DNA from: Opitutia bacterium
GTDB taxonomy: Bacteria > Verrucomicrobiota > Verrucomicrobiia > Opitutales > Seribacteraceae
Assembly: GCA_018645725.1 (NCBI GenBank)
Contig: JABGWD010000325.1
Coordinates: 1-53,923 of the forward strand
Reading direction: 5' to 3'
DNA length: 53,923 bases
The notes beneath the pieces were generated by a model. The model was not told where the DNA came from, ran no database searches, and worked only from the letters and a program-made list of their open reading frames with translations. A program made the position numbers and the translations under genes. Shown here one piece after another: positions 1 through 9,527 of this stretch. Position 1 is the first letter of the stretch. Every line of letters begins with the position of its first letter.

Positions 1-93
1 ATCGAGCCAGGTGGTGTAGATTCCAACCAATCATCGTCGAACGAAGGGGATGAGCCGACTATCGAACCTTTGAGCCCAACTACCGATCACTGA
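1..93 (+). CDS. C-terminal tail of a probable NADH-quinone oxidoreductase subunit M (partial)
   Basis: An open frame enters from the left edge and ends at TGA 91-93, encoding 30 residues rich in Ser, Asn, Asp and Glu with no membrane segment. The next gene, nuoN, starts one base later at 95. In nuo operons nuoM normally precedes nuoN, so the tail is most simply the cytoplasmic C-terminus of NuoM. That is inferred from context only, because the visible residues carry no diagnostic motif. Confidence 0.5.
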   Translation: MEPGGVDSNQSSSNEGDEPTIEPLSPTTDH

Positions 94-94
94 G

Positions 95-1642
95 ATGGAA
101 GCCTTTGTAGATTTTTACAGCACCAATGAGTGGGGTCGGATTTGGCCCGAACTGGCCTTGGCTTTGGCTGCCATTACCCTCCTCGGGATTGATCTGTTCG
201 GGAAAGAAAAATCTTCAGGCAAAACCGGGTTGCTCGCCATTGGCTTTCAAGCGGCTCTGCTTGTCTTTCATTTGCTCGATTACCTTTTCTGGCATCACAC
301 GCAGAGCCTCAACTACTTTTCCGATATGCTCAGCCAAGGGTTGCAATCGGACGTCATGAGAAGTTTCTTCCTTCTTTCATCCTTGCTTGTCTCTATCCTC
401 GCTCATCGCTACCTTCGGCAAAATCGCTTGGGTTCGGGGGAATTCCACCACCTGACGATGCTCGCCACGGCGGGACTCATGCTTCTTTGCCAAAGCAACC
501 ACTTCCTTATGTTGTTCGTGGCTTTGGAAACGGTTGCCATCTGCTTTTACGTCCTCGTTGCCTACAATCGGAATTCCTCAAAGTCACTTGAGGCTGGGAT
601 CAAATATCTTGTGTTCGGCGCATTGAGCTCGTCTCTCCTTCTCCTTGGGATCGTTCTTCTTTATGGAGTCGGAGCCAACCCAGAGGCGTGGGGGGCAAGT
701 TATCCCGGTTACGAGAGCATGGATCCTTTGTCTTTTCAATATTTGGGTAATTTGATGGAGGAAAACCCGGACAATCTTTTGCTTCGGGCGGGAGTCGTTC
801 TGATTGTCGCGGGCATTGCCTTTAAGGTGGGAGCCGCTCCTTTTCAGATCTGGGTCCCCGACGTCTACCATGGTTCCCCCATGCCCATTACCGCTTTTTT
901 GGCGGTTTCCTCGAAGGCGGCCGGCTTTTTCGTCTTGTTGAACTTGGTGAACGGACCATTCGAAGGGATGGCGGAGTTTCTCCTTCCGTTACTTGGTTTC
1001 GTGGCCACCTTCACCATCTTTTTCGGCAACCTTGCGGCTTGCGCCCAGCGTAACCTCAAGCGCATGCTCGGCTTGTCGGGGGTTGCCCATGCCGGTTACC
1101 TGCTGGTGGCCGTCATGGCTTCCATGTCGGATGCTTTCGGGGGGAATGACAATGATGCCGTTTGGGTCCTGTTCTTTTACCTGTTCGTTTATCTTCTGGC
1201 TTCCTTTTGCGTATTCGGAGTTATGGGCTTGGCCGATTTGCCCGACGAGACGGAGCATGAATTCGGTCACTACGAGAACTTGGCCAAAAAGCATCCCTGG
1301 ATGGGGTTTGTCCTTGTCTCGGGAATCGCTTCCTTGGCCGGAATTCCTCCCTTTGCCGGTTTCATCGCCAAGCTTTTGCTCATAAGCGTCGCCTTCGAGG
1401 CCAAGCTATACCTTTCTCTCACCGCCATGGTCATTGGCGTGGTGATATCGATCTATTATTATTTCGGTTGGATAAGAGAAATCGTATTCAAACCCAGGCC
1501 TTCCTTTGACGATGACGAACCTTCGCACGATCCTTGGACCAAGTTGTCGGACATCGGTTTGTTGAAACTAGTCCTCATCGTTCTCGCCGTTGTCTCCATT
1601 GTCTTTGGGCTTTGGCAAGGTCCTTTCGGGGACGCTTTCTGA
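95..1642 (+). CDS. nuoN: NADH-quinone oxidoreductase subunit N (complex I membrane arm)
   Basis: A 515-residue polytopic membrane protein of the antiporter-like NuoL/M/N family, forming a proton-pumping module of respiratory complex I in the inner membrane. Hydrophobic helices cover nearly the whole length. Family signatures are the segment GIKYLVFGALSSSLLLLGI near residue 167 and KVGAAPFQIWVPDVYHG near residue 245, which carries the conserved Lys and the Pro/His region of the NuoN core. RNLKRMLGLSGVAHAGYLL follows around residue 320. Length is normal for NuoN (about 480-510). The start lies one base after the upstream stop, which fits cotranscription with the rest of the nuo operon. No downstream nuo gene follows, so this is the operon end. 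Confidence 0.95.
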   Translation: MEAFVDFYSTNEWGRIWPELALALAAITLLGIDLFGKEKSSGKTGLLAIGFQAALLVFHLLDYLFWHHTQSLNYFSDMLSQGLQSDVMRSFFLLSSLLVSILAHRYLRQNRLGSGEFHHLTMLATAGLMLLCQSNHFLMLFVALETVAICFYVLVAYNRNSSKSLEAGIKYLVFGALSSSLLLLGIVLLYGVGANPEAWGASYPGYESMDPLSFQYLGNLMEENPDNLLLRAGVVLIVAGIAFKVGAAPFQIWVPDVYHGSPMPITAFLAVSSKAAGFFVLLNLVNGPFEGMAEFLLPLLGFVATFTIFFGNLAACAQRNLKRMLGLSGVAHAGYLLVAVMASMSDAFGGNDNDAVWVLFFYLFVYLLASFCVFGVMGLADLPDETEHEFGHYENLAKKHPWMGFVLVSGIASLAGIPPFAGFIAKLLLISVAFEAKLYLSLTAMVIGVVISIYYYFGWIREIVFKPRPSFDDDEPSHDPWTKLSDIGLLKLVLIVLAVVSIVFGLWQGPFGDAF

Positions 1643-1717
1643 TTGGCTCGGGGAATCTGCCTGTATCGGAATAATCTTGTCCTCGGCATTTGATTCCTTC
1701 ATTTCTGACTTCCTTGT

Positions 1718-1802
1718 GCCCGGGTGGCGGAATTGGTAGACGCGCCAGATTTAGGATCTGGTGTCGAAAGGCGTGGGGGTTCGAGTCCCCCCCCGGGCAC
1801 CA
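1718..1802 (+). tRNA. tRNA-Leu(TAG), CCA encoded
   Basis: A full cloverleaf with a class II long variable arm can be folded. The acceptor is GCCCGGG (1718-1724) with CCCGGGC (1792-1798). The anticodon stem is CCAGA/TCTGG around the loop TTTAGGA, giving anticodon TAG, which reads CUA and other CUN codons. The T arm contains GGTTCGAGTCC. The discriminator is A1799, as expected for Leu, and CCA is encoded at 1800-1802. It lies between nuoN and the giant coiled-coil gene. Confidence 0.96.
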
Positions 1803-1968
1803 TCTTTGAAAATTCCGCTTCATTTGGCCTTGAGAAAAGCAGGCTGAAAAAAGCACGTTCACGCCTCGGCTTAAAGAAGCGGAGTTGCTTCGTTCAAAGG
1901 CAAAAAAATCAAAATAGAGCGTTAAATTATATCGGAAATCCGTTCTTGCTTTCGGTTGATCGGTTTAC

Positions 1969-4900
1969 ATGATTATTTTAATGAAATCTACTTGTCTTTC
2001 CGTCTGCAGACAAGGTTGGTTAGGCGTCCCCTTGTTCTTGCTTGGGGTTGTTTCTCTTGCCTTCAGTCAACTTGGTCAGGAACCCCAGGAAGAAGCGATG
2101 ACAGCCGAGGAACTGTCCCGGTTCGTTGCCGATGGAATCAAACGTTTGAAGATTCGCGTAAATGGGTTGCAGAAGGAACAATCCGGAACTTTCCTTGCCG
2201 AACGCAAGCAAGCGATTGGCGGAAACCTTTCCCAAGTTTCTTCCGTGAGAGGCAATTCCGATCCTACCGTGGTGAGGTTGCAGGCAAACTTGCAGGCTGT
2301 GGAGGAGGCGTGGAAGTCCCGTTCTCGGGAAACGGTCAAAGGTTTGTCTTCGGTCGAAGGACGGTTGTTGGAAACTACCAAGATATTCGATGATTTGGAT
2401 GAGAATTTTGCCGGGCGCATGGATGAAGCCAAACCCGCCCTTGCGGTTCTGCGGGAAAATTTATCCAGGACGACGAACGAACTGGATGCCTTGGTCAAGT
2501 TGTCTCAAAATGCTCAAAGTGATGCCTTGTCCGGTTTGAACACCCTGTTGAGCGAGAGTAACGAATTGGTTCGGTTGACCGTTCCGTCAGCTCCCGTGAG
2601 TCCACGGTCAACCATCGTAGCCCGTCAACCCGCACCTCGAAGCAACCGTTTTGCCCCGTCGATCAGATCATCCGTCGGGCAAGTCGGAGTCGATCCGGTC
2701 GAGGGTGGATTGGACGAGGAATCCCAAGAGGTGATCAGACGCCTCAAAAACGAGTTGGCTGCATCCAAGTCGGTTCAGACCGAGTTGTCTGCCGATACGG
2801 CTGGGTTGCAGGGCGATTTGCGCAAGGCTTACCGTGAAATCGTGTCATTGCAGGCCAATCTCAATGAATCCCAACTGATGGTGAATGAGTTGGACAAATC
2901 GAGGCAGTCCTTGTGGAAAACAGAAGACGGTAGTCCGCCCACTGCCCAAACAGTGAGCAAACAGATCAACCGATTGGAGCAGGATCTCCAGAAGGCGCGT
3001 GAAGATCTGCGCCTTTCCCGGCAAACCCTTTTGCTCGAGCAGCAGCGCTCCAATGCAATGATCAGCTCGGTTACCAACGAGTTGGACAGAACCCGACAAG
3101 AATTGGATTCGGCTCGAACGGCCGCCGCCGCTTCGGGCGATGACTCCGGGCGTCTCTTAGCCATGGAACGGGAACTTAACCAAGCCCGCAGGGCTTTGCA
3201 AATGGCGCAGTCCGCACCCAAGGACAAAACTCAGGAGAGCTACCTGTCCCTTCAGGATGAGCTAAGGAAAGCCCTCGGCGAAATTACGCGCATGCAATTG
3301 GAACTGTCCGAAAAGGACGTTTTGGAAGAACAATTGGGCAGGTTGCGCGATTCCATCGATGCTTCGGGTGACCTTTCCAGCGGAACTGCGAGGGCGGAAT
3401 ACGTGAACAAGCTTCTCGTCGACTTGAACGCCGCCAAGCGGGAGGTCGTTCGGGCAAGAGCTGAAAATCGAGAGGAACGCAATAGCTTGATCGAACAAGT
3501 TGCGGGTCTCGAGGACGAATTGCAGGCTACGAAACTTGACTTGGAGAAAACCCGCAGAGATTTTCTCAAGACGCGTGAAGGAATCGCCAAGAGAGAATTC
3601 GAGGATGCCCTTACCATTCAGAGGCTCGAGGAGGAAGCCGAACTTGCGCAGGCCGCATTGAGGGAGGCATCGTTAGGCAAGTTGCCTGCCATTCCATTTG
3701 TCAACGAGATGGAGGAAAACCTGGCCAGTTCGGAAGCCCGCATCAATACCTTGGCCGAGCGGTTCGAGACCGAACAAGCCAAAGCGACCGAGGTGATTGA
3801 TGGTTTGCGGGTCGAGTTGGACGCTGCGGTCCTGAGGCAAAAGAGGGCATTGGACCAGTTGGCCCGCAGGGAAATCGACCTACAGGGCAAGGAGCGCGAA
3901 CTTCAGCAAATCGAACAGGAAAAAAGAAAGCTCAAGGAAGAGCTTGAGGTGGTCAAGGTCATATCGAGCCAACTTCAGGATCTGAACGACGTTTTGGAAA
4001 AGACCAAGACTACCCAAAACTCACAAAGCGGCAGTTTGGATGAGATCGTCAAGTCTTTGCGCGAAGAGCTTAACCAGACCAAGGTGGAACTGGTTTTCTC
4101 CTTGGAGGACAGGGACAAGATACAAAGACAATCTTCCAGTCAAATCAAGGCTTTGGAAAGTCAACTTGAAGATACCAGAAAAGAATTGCTCCTCAAAGAG
4201 GAAGAGCTTGCCGACTTGGCTGGCGGATCAGAGGAACTGATGCTTGACCTCAAGAGCGAATTGGATGCCACGCGCGAGCAAATATCACGCATGAAACGGG
4301 CGGGAATGGGGGATTCGGTTGAGACCGAAAAGGCAATTTCCCAATTACAGGAAGCATTGGGGACCATTCGGGTTTTGCAGGAAAGCTTGGACGAATCGGA
4401 GAAAGTCTATTTGGAAGTGGATACCCTCAAGGCAGACCTTGGGGACGCGATGGAGAGCCAAATGGCGGAGATTCAAAGGTTTGATGATGAAAAAAAGCAA
4501 TTGCGCCGGAAGTCAAAGGACTTGGAGTCCGAAATTGCCATGTTACGGGAGCAACGAGAGGGAACCGGGGTAGGTTTTCAAAAACTCAATGCCGAATTAA
4601 GAGAGCAGTTGGAAGCCTCTCGGTCTCAAATAGCCGATCTTGAAAAAAGAGCGGCCAAGGCCGAGGACACGGGAATTGTCTCGCTGGTTGAAATTGAGGA
4701 AGAACTTGCCCAGGCGAAAAACAGAAATCAAGAGCTACAGGCAGCCCTTTCCGATGGACTTGCAGGCAAAACCAAGACGATCGAGTTGCTGGAAAAGGAT
4801 TTGACTCAGGCCCTTGCTCAACTGGATGCGATGGATGGTAATCAAGGAGCTGAATCTGCAAAAGTGAAAGATCTTGAAGCCCAATTGGCTGTTGCCAAGG

Positions 4901-7900
4901 AAGCTCTTGAAAAAGCCAATGACACTTCCTCAGACGTAGAATCGGAGGCCATGGCCCAGCAGGTAGCGAAGCTCGAAGAAAGCCTTCGGGAAGCCTTGGC
5001 CGAGCTAAGCGGATTTGAAAACAAAGATGATCCACGGATCAAGGAATTGGAGCGTGAACTTGCCATGACCAAGATTGAATTGGACGAGTCAAAGCAAAGA
5101 AACTCCGTCCTGGGGGAGAACTCGGATTCAGTAAAGTCCTTGAGGCTTCAACTTGAGGAGGCTTTGGCAAAACTGGAGGCCATCCAAAAAGATCCGCCCA
5201 AAGATGATCGGATGGAAACACGTGATCGTGAAATGGTAACGAAATTGGAAAAGGACTTGTCCGATGCTCATCAGTCGGTCACGACTTTACAAGTTTCCCT
5301 GGATGCCGAAGAAGGGAAGAGGCTGAAGTTGCAGGACCAATTGAATGATGCCATGGCAAAGCTGGAGGCAATGGTCATCCCGGAGTCGGAATCGGGCGGA
5401 AGAGAGGTGGTGGATTTCATCAAGCTCGAGGAGGAGTTGACGACGGCTCAAAACACCATTGCGCAACTTCAGGCAAAGACGGAAGCAGAAAGGACGGGAA
5501 GGGGCGAGCTTGAGAACCAACTTGATTTGGCAATGGACAAATTGTCGTCTTTCGAGGGAAATCACTCCACTTCGCCCGATAAAGGGGAGGTCGAGCAGTT
5601 AATGAAGTCGCTCGCAGAAAAAGACGGCAAACAGAAAGATCTCGAGAAACAACTTAATGCGGCGATTGAGTCAGTCAATGAAATGGAAGCGGAACTTGAA
5701 CTGGCCAAGGCATTGGCCGGGGAGATGGATGAGTTGAAAAGGAAGCTTGATGAGGCTCAAGGTTCCCCGGTTCCTCCTGTTCCTGCTCCTTTGCCTAACG
5801 ATGAACGTATTGTCCTGCAAGGTGAGATAGACATCCTGAAAGGCGAAATAGATCATCTCAAGAACCAACTTGATGACACCAATGATTCCATTGCCGGTCC
5901 TGCCGAAAGTCAAAGACTTGCATCCCTTCAGGAGCAACTTCAGGATGCCGTTGCGGAAAGCGTCGAGATGCAAACCGAACTTGAGGAAACCAAGAGAAGG
6001 CTTGCAGTGATTGAAGCCGAAGACGCCTCCTCCGGACAGCAGAACCCCGAATTGCAAAAGGTCATTTCAGATGCCAAGAATGCCGAAGAACAGGGCCAAC
6101 TTCGAATTGCCGAGCTCGCTCAGGCTCTTCGTGAATCGGAGGGATTGCGAAAGGAGATGGAAGGCCTTCTGCCTCAAATTCAAGTTGCCCCCGCACCTCA
6201 ATTGGCTCCGGCTCCGGTTCCGGCTCCGAATATTGCCGCCGATCCCAGGTTCATAGAGATTCAGAAGGAAATGCTCCTTCTCCAACAGGATCTCTTGGCT
6301 GCCCGTGGGATGAAGGATCCCGAAGCGGGAAGTTTGCAGGCAGAGCTTGCTTCGACCCAAGCCGACAATGCCAAGCTTAATGATGAATTCAAGAATGCGA
6401 TGGAGGATTTTGGCAGGATCAAGGAACAACTCTCCATCTTGGAGGATGAAAACCAAAGGCTGCAAAGCGAAGGGCTCAGTGAAGCCCGATCCAAGGCCGA
6501 GCAAGATCTTGTTGCCTTGCAAGCGAAAATCGGAGGACTTTCCTCCGAAAATTCCAATTTGAGGGTTCAATTGGGCGAACGGGAGAATCGGATATCGGGT
6601 TTGCGGGACGAATTGGCAAGGGCTCAGGTAAGAATTCCCGGTGTCTCCCCCGATAACGCGGCTTTGCGCGCTCAAATCATCAGACTCGAGGGGATTGCTC
6701 AGGCTTCACAGGATGGTGAAGGCAGGGCGAAGATGGATCACCAACGAGCTCAATCGGATTTGCAGTCGGCCAATCAAAGAATAGCTTCTCTTGAGGCCAA
6801 CCTGAGGCAAGCCGATTCCATGGCTCGAAACGTTCCCTCCAGAATGCCTAGCTTGTTCACGCCTCCAGTTTCGGTTCCTCCTTCGGCTCCAACGTTGAGC
6901 AATGCTCAAGTGGCGGAGCTCACTAACTTGAGGGAGCAGAATCTACGCTTGCAGAATCAGTTGAAAGGAATGAACCTGAGCTCACCTGTCCCCGGAAGAG
7001 AGCAGATTGACAGAAAGATCAGCGCTTTGAACCAGCGAAACCTTACGGCCCAGATTCAACTTGATCAGGAGAGGGCTCGCGTCGAGGACCTTCGCAAGCA
7101 ACTTTCCGAGGCTCGGGATATCAAGCAGGAAGTCGTTGAACGCGGACAATCCGCCAACCTTAAGGTCGGCTTGCTCAATGACGAGCTATCCGGAGCCAGG
7201 CAACGTATTTCTTCCCTTGAAAACGCATTGATTGCCGCAAGGGAGGCAATCCGGGTACTCAAGAAGACGAATGACGGATCTGCCATCAAGGTTTCCATCC
7301 CGTCTTCGTCAAGACCGGTTGCGCCTCCAAGCAGCCGAAGAAGCACTTTTTCACCTTCCCCATCGAAGCCTCGACCGAGCTATCCCGTTGTTGCCCCGGT
7401 TCGTACGCAACGCACTCCTTTTCGAGGAGGGAGTCCTTTGGGAGGGATTGTCCCGCGTGACTCCCAAACGACCCCTTTTGTCCAGACTGTTCCCAAGGGA
7501 GACGCAACTCTTCGCCTGCGTGCCGAAGTCCAATTCCTCAACAACAAGAACCGGCCCGCTGGTTTTACCGAATTCTTTGTGCTCCAAGAGGACTTGGATT
7601 CGGTTCTCAACTCCTCCCGTATCCGCATACCCGGTGGACAGGGAATTGATTCTTTTGCCGAGCTGTGGGCTCGTTCGGTTCAACGGGGATATCGTTATCC
7701 CGGAGTTGCAGCTGCTATCCGCAATGCCTTGGCCACTTCCAGTATTGCCCGGATTAAGACGAATTCCGTCGGACAGGCAAACTTGACCAAGCTCAAGGCA
7801 GGCAAATATTTTGTCGTCGGGGCATCGACTTTGGGGCAAGTCGGGGTAATTTGGTCCAAGCCGTTTTCCCTGTCGCCTGGTTCCAATGATCTTACCCTTG

Positions 7901-7929
7901 ACTTAAGGGATGCCACTTGGGCCGAATAA
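1969..7929 (+). CDS. Giant exported coiled-coil protein (1986 aa), function unknown
   Basis: Not recognised as a named family. An N-terminal signal peptide (hydrophobic core roughly residues 15-33, ending near AFSQ) is followed by almost 1,600 residues of heptad-rich, Glu/Lys/Leu/Gln-rich sequence predicting very long coiled coils. These are broken by Pro/Ala-rich hinges at about residues 205-235, 1265-1276, 1407-1421, 1626-1644 and 1777-1818. The final ~140 residues are not coiled coil and look like a small beta-rich domain (alternating short strands, many Gly and Ser). ATG 1969 and ATG 1981 are both possible; neither has a clear Shine-Dalgarno, and both keep the signal peptide. The architecture suggests a periplasmic or surface rod, tether or spacer. 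The three reverse-strand frames open inside it are shadows. The 3' end belongs to a local duplication (see 7901-8032). Confidence 0.85.
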   Translation: MIILMKSTCLSVCRQGWLGVPLFLLGVVSLAFSQLGQEPQEEAMTAEELSRFVADGIKRLKIRVNGLQKEQSGTFLAERKQAIGGNLSQVSSVRGNSDPTVVRLQANLQAVEEAWKSRSRETVKGLSSVEGRLLETTKIFDDLDENFAGRMDEAKPALAVLRENLSRTTNELDALVKLSQNAQSDALSGLNTLLSESNELVRLTVPSAPVSPRSTIVARQPAPRSNRFAPSIRSSVGQVGVDPVEGGLDEESQEVIRRLKNELAASKSVQTELSADTAGLQGDLRKAYREIVSLQANLNESQLMVNELDKSRQSLWKTEDGSPPTAQTVSKQINRLEQDLQKAREDLRLSRQTLLLEQQRSNAMISSVTNELDRTRQELDSARTAAAASGDDSGRLLAMERELNQARRALQMAQSAPKDKTQESYLSLQDELRKALGEITRMQLELSEKDVLEEQLGRLRDSIDASGDLSSGTARAEYVNKLLVDLNAAKREVVRARAENREERNSLIEQVAGLEDELQATKLDLEKTRRDFLKTREGIAKREFEDALTIQRLEEEAELAQAALREASLGKLPAIPFVNEMEENLASSEARINTLAERFETEQAKATEVIDGLRVELDAAVLRQKRALDQLARREIDLQGKERELQQIEQEKRKLKEELEVVKVISSQLQDLNDVLEKTKTTQNSQSGSLDEIVKSLREELNQTKVELVFSLEDRDKIQRQSSSQIKALESQLEDTRKELLLKEEELADLAGGSEELMLDLKSELDATREQISRMKRAGMGDSVETEKAISQLQEALGTIRVLQESLDESEKVYLEVDTLKADLGDAMESQMAEIQRFDDEKKQLRRKSKDLESEIAMLREQREGTGVGFQKLNAELREQLEASRSQIADLEKRAAKAEDTGIVSLVEIEEELAQAKNRNQELQAALSDGLAGKTKTIELLEKDLTQALAQLDAMDGNQGAESAKVKDLEAQLAVAKEALEKANDTSSDVESEAMAQQVAKLEESLREALAELSGFENKDDPRIKELERELAMTKIELDESKQRNSVLGENSDSVKSLRLQLEEALAKLEAIQKDPPKDDRMETRDREMVTKLEKDLSDAHQSVTTLQVSLDAEEGKRLKLQDQLNDAMAKLEAMVIPESESGGREVVDFIKLEEELTTAQNTIAQLQAKTEAERTGRGELENQLDLAMDKLSSFEGNHSTSPDKGEVEQLMKSLAEKDGKQKDLEKQLNAAIESVNEMEAELELAKALAGEMDELKRKLDEAQGSPVPPVPAPLPNDERIVLQGEIDILKGEIDHLKNQLDDTNDSIAGPAESQRLASLQEQLQDAVAESVEMQTELEETKRRLAVIEAEDASSGQQNPELQKVISDAKNAEEQGQLRIAELAQALRESEGLRKEMEGLLPQIQVAPAPQLAPAPVPAPNIAADPRFIEIQKEMLLLQQDLLAARGMKDPEAGSLQAELASTQADNAKLNDEFKNAMEDFGRIKEQLSILEDENQRLQSEGLSEARSKAEQDLVALQAKIGGLSSENSNLRVQLGERENRISGLRDELARAQVRIPGVSPDNAALRAQIIRLEGIAQASQDGEGRAKMDHQRAQSDLQSANQRIASLEANLRQADSMARNVPSRMPSLFTPPVSVPPSAPTLSNAQVAELTNLREQNLRLQNQLKGMNLSSPVPGREQIDRKISALNQRNLTAQIQLDQERARVEDLRKQLSEARDIKQEVVERGQSANLKVGLLNDELSGARQRISSLENALIAAREAIRVLKKTNDGSAIKVSIPSSSRPVAPPSSRRSTFSPSPSKPRPSYPVVAPVRTQRTPFRGGSPLGGIVPRDSQTTPFVQTVPKGDATLRLRAEVQFLNNKNRPAGFTEFFVLQEDLDSVLNSSRIRIPGGQGIDSFAELWARSVQRGYRYPGVAAAIRNALATSSIARIKTNSVGQANLTKLKAGKYFVVGASTLGQVGVIWSKPFSLSPGSNDLTLDLRDATWAE

Positions 7930-8032
7930 TCGGTTTTTGAACCGCCATGCTATCCTGCAGGTATCCGGTTGACTCAAGATCTCCTGCCCGGACGTCTTTG
8001 GCAAACCATTGAGTGGCTTTGGCTCGTAATCC
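7901..8032. repeat. Copy A of a ~130-bp imperfect direct duplication
   Basis: This stretch holds the last codons of the coiled-coil gene and what follows. It is repeated, about four in five bases identical by eye, at 8049-8176. Shared landmarks include TGCCACTTGGG (7911 and 8058), GTTTTTGAA, TTGACTCAAGATCTCCTGCC (7969 and 8115), CAAACCATTGAGTGG and CGTAATCC. The offset slips from 147 to 144 through small indels. Confidence 0.85.
7933..8032 (-). pseudogene. Decayed duplicate of the 3' end of the Sel1-repeat gene
   Basis: Read on the minus strand, this encodes ATQWFAKDVRAGDLESTGYL, matching ATQWFDKAVQAGDLESTRYL at the end of the intact Sel1 gene. Two-base insertions at both sides of the match (near 7958 and 8020) put it out of frame with flanking sequence, and the original stop is lost. 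It has no start codon and is best read as a relic of local duplication, not a gene. Confidence 0.75.
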
Positions 8033-8048
8033 GCTTTGCCCTCCTTGC

Positions 8049-8176
8049 TCTTAAGAGTGCCACTTGGGCGGAACAATCAGTTTTTGAATTGCTTTACGAT
8101 CCTGAGGTATCTGGTTGACTCAAGATCTCCTGCCTGGACGGCTTTGTCAAACCATTGAGTGGCCCGTTCGTAATCC
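8049..8176. repeat. Copy B of the direct duplication (3' end of the Sel1 gene)
   Basis: The intact counterpart of 7901-8032. It contains the functional 3' end of the Sel1-repeat gene, plus a vestige of the coiled-coil gene end (TGCCACTTGGGCGGAACAAT at 8058) with no gene running into it. Each copy therefore keeps one real gene end and one relic, which points to tandem duplication of a unit spanning the convergent gene ends. Confidence 0.82.
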
Positions 8177-9441
8177 AACTCAACCCCTTGGCCCATAAAA
8201 TAAAGGATGCCAAGGTAGCGCATGGCCTCTGGTTCTTTCTTGATGGCGGCGATCTCGAACCATTTTTTTGCTTCCTTGTAGTCCTTGTCGGAATAGTGCT
8301 TGAGTCCGAGCTTCTTGGCAGCGAAGAGATCACCTCTGTAGGCTGCGTCCTTGAGGGCGTCTTTGGTTAAGTCAATGACCTTCGTCGGGCTGTGTCCCGA
8401 AGAGGAGGGAGAAGTGGGGATGGCCTGCGGGTTCTCGGTTGGGGGTAACTCAAAACGTTTGTCGCGAGGTGGATCCTGTTTGAGGATTTGCCCTTGGGCA
8501 ATTTGAATGGCAGACTTCTCCTGCTCATCCGGAACATAGGCGGCAGGAGGGTTTCTCATCCGAAAAAGGTGATTTTCATACCTTCGAAGTTGTAGCTTTG
8601 CTTCGGGGGATTTTCCCCGAGCGGCGGCTTTCCCAAGCCACTCCACTGCCAATTCCAAATTTTTCTCCGTCCCGTCTCCGGTGGCCAACTTCATGCCCAA
8701 GGTAAGTTGAGCCATCGTGAGCTGGCGGTCCGCGGCGGCTCTAATCCATCGCAAGGCGTAGTCATCATTTTGGGCGACACCGTCCCCGATCGAGTAGGCC
8801 ATGCCCAAGTAGAACATACCCAAGGGAAGTTTTTCACGGGCGGCTCGGGAACACCATTTGACAGCCAATTCCGGGTTTTTTTTCACCCCGATCCCGGAAA
8901 AATAAATCATTCCCAAGGTTGCTTGTGCGGTGGGGAAACCCATTTCGGCGGATTTTGAGAGTTGCCTGATTCCCTTGGCGAAGTTTCGGGGTGGGTTGTC
9001 GATCTCAATCATACCCATGCAAAACAGGGCAATCGGATCTTGATGTTTCACCACTGACCTTAGGTTTGAGTGAAGATAAGCCTCATCGTAGAGAAAACGT
9101 CCCCGTTCCGTTTTCCCCCGTTCCAGTTCCAAGGCCGCCAACGTGCACAAACCGAGCGAACCCCGCTTTTGCGCCGCCAATTTCGCCCACCTTTCCGCTT
9201 CTACCAAGTCTACGGCCAATCCCTTTTCCCCAAATTTGTGAAAAATGGCAAGGGCCCCTTGGTAGTGGATGTCCCCAGCCAAAGCCTTTGATTGTATGGA
9301 GGCCAAGCTTTCTTGCAGAATGGAGTTTCGGGCTTTGGCGATTTGTATCTGCAGAACACCGAAACACAAGACGCACAAGCTGATCAAGCGAGTCGGATTC
9401 CATACCGTGGACCGAGCGTAATTGAGTTGTTTGGAAAGCAT
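8077..9441 (-). CDS. Exported Sel1-repeat (TPR-like) protein
   Basis: A 454-residue protein with an N-terminal hydrophobic segment (about residues 18-36, LISLCVLCFGVLQIQIAKA) acting as signal peptide or anchor. It contains about seven Sel1-like repeats with the pattern A..LG..Y..G.GV..D...A..W...AA..G. One cluster spans residues ~125-290 (for example ATLGMIYFSGIGVKKN) and a second ~375-450 (RYLGILYFMGQGVELDYERA). A Pro/Ser-rich linker around residues 310-360 separates them. Sel1 repeats form alpha solenoids that scaffold protein-protein contacts, and no catalytic domain is visible. It converges with the giant coiled-coil gene. Partner and pathway are unknown. Confidence 0.85.
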   Translation of the reverse strand: MLSKQLNYARSTVWNPTRLISLCVLCFGVLQIQIAKARNSILQESLASIQSKALAGDIHYQGALAIFHKFGEKGLAVDLVEAERWAKLAAQKRGSLGLCTLAALELERGKTERGRFLYDEAYLHSNLRSVVKHQDPIALFCMGMIEIDNPPRNFAKGIRQLSKSAEMGFPTAQATLGMIYFSGIGVKKNPELAVKWCSRAAREKLPLGMFYLGMAYSIGDGVAQNDDYALRWIRAAADRQLTMAQLTLGMKLATGDGTEKNLELAVEWLGKAAARGKSPEAKLQLRRYENHLFRMRNPPAAYVPDEQEKSAIQIAQGQILKQDPPRDKRFELPPTENPQAIPTSPSSSGHSPTKVIDLTKDALKDAAYRGDLFAAKKLGLKHYSDKDYKEAKKWFEIAAIKKEPEAMRYLGILYFMGQGVELDYERATQWFDKAVQAGDLESTRYLRIVKQFKN

Positions 9442-9527
9442 GTGAAGGGCACCCTGATTCCCTAACGTAATTGGATTAAAATCAAGATTATTCTCGTATT
9501 ACAATGCTCGGGCTTTAGCTTCTAGGC

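Noticed and set aside
1575-1862. Minus-strand open frame of 95 codons across the tRNA-Leu
   Set aside because: It is the antisense of the tRNA (a peptide ending in a PGGDSNPHAFRHQ-like pattern typical of reverse-read tRNAs) and overlaps the nuoN end.
1969-7929. SMC/Rad50-type ATPase
   Set aside because: The giant coiled-coil protein has a signal peptide and no Walker A or ABC signature motif.
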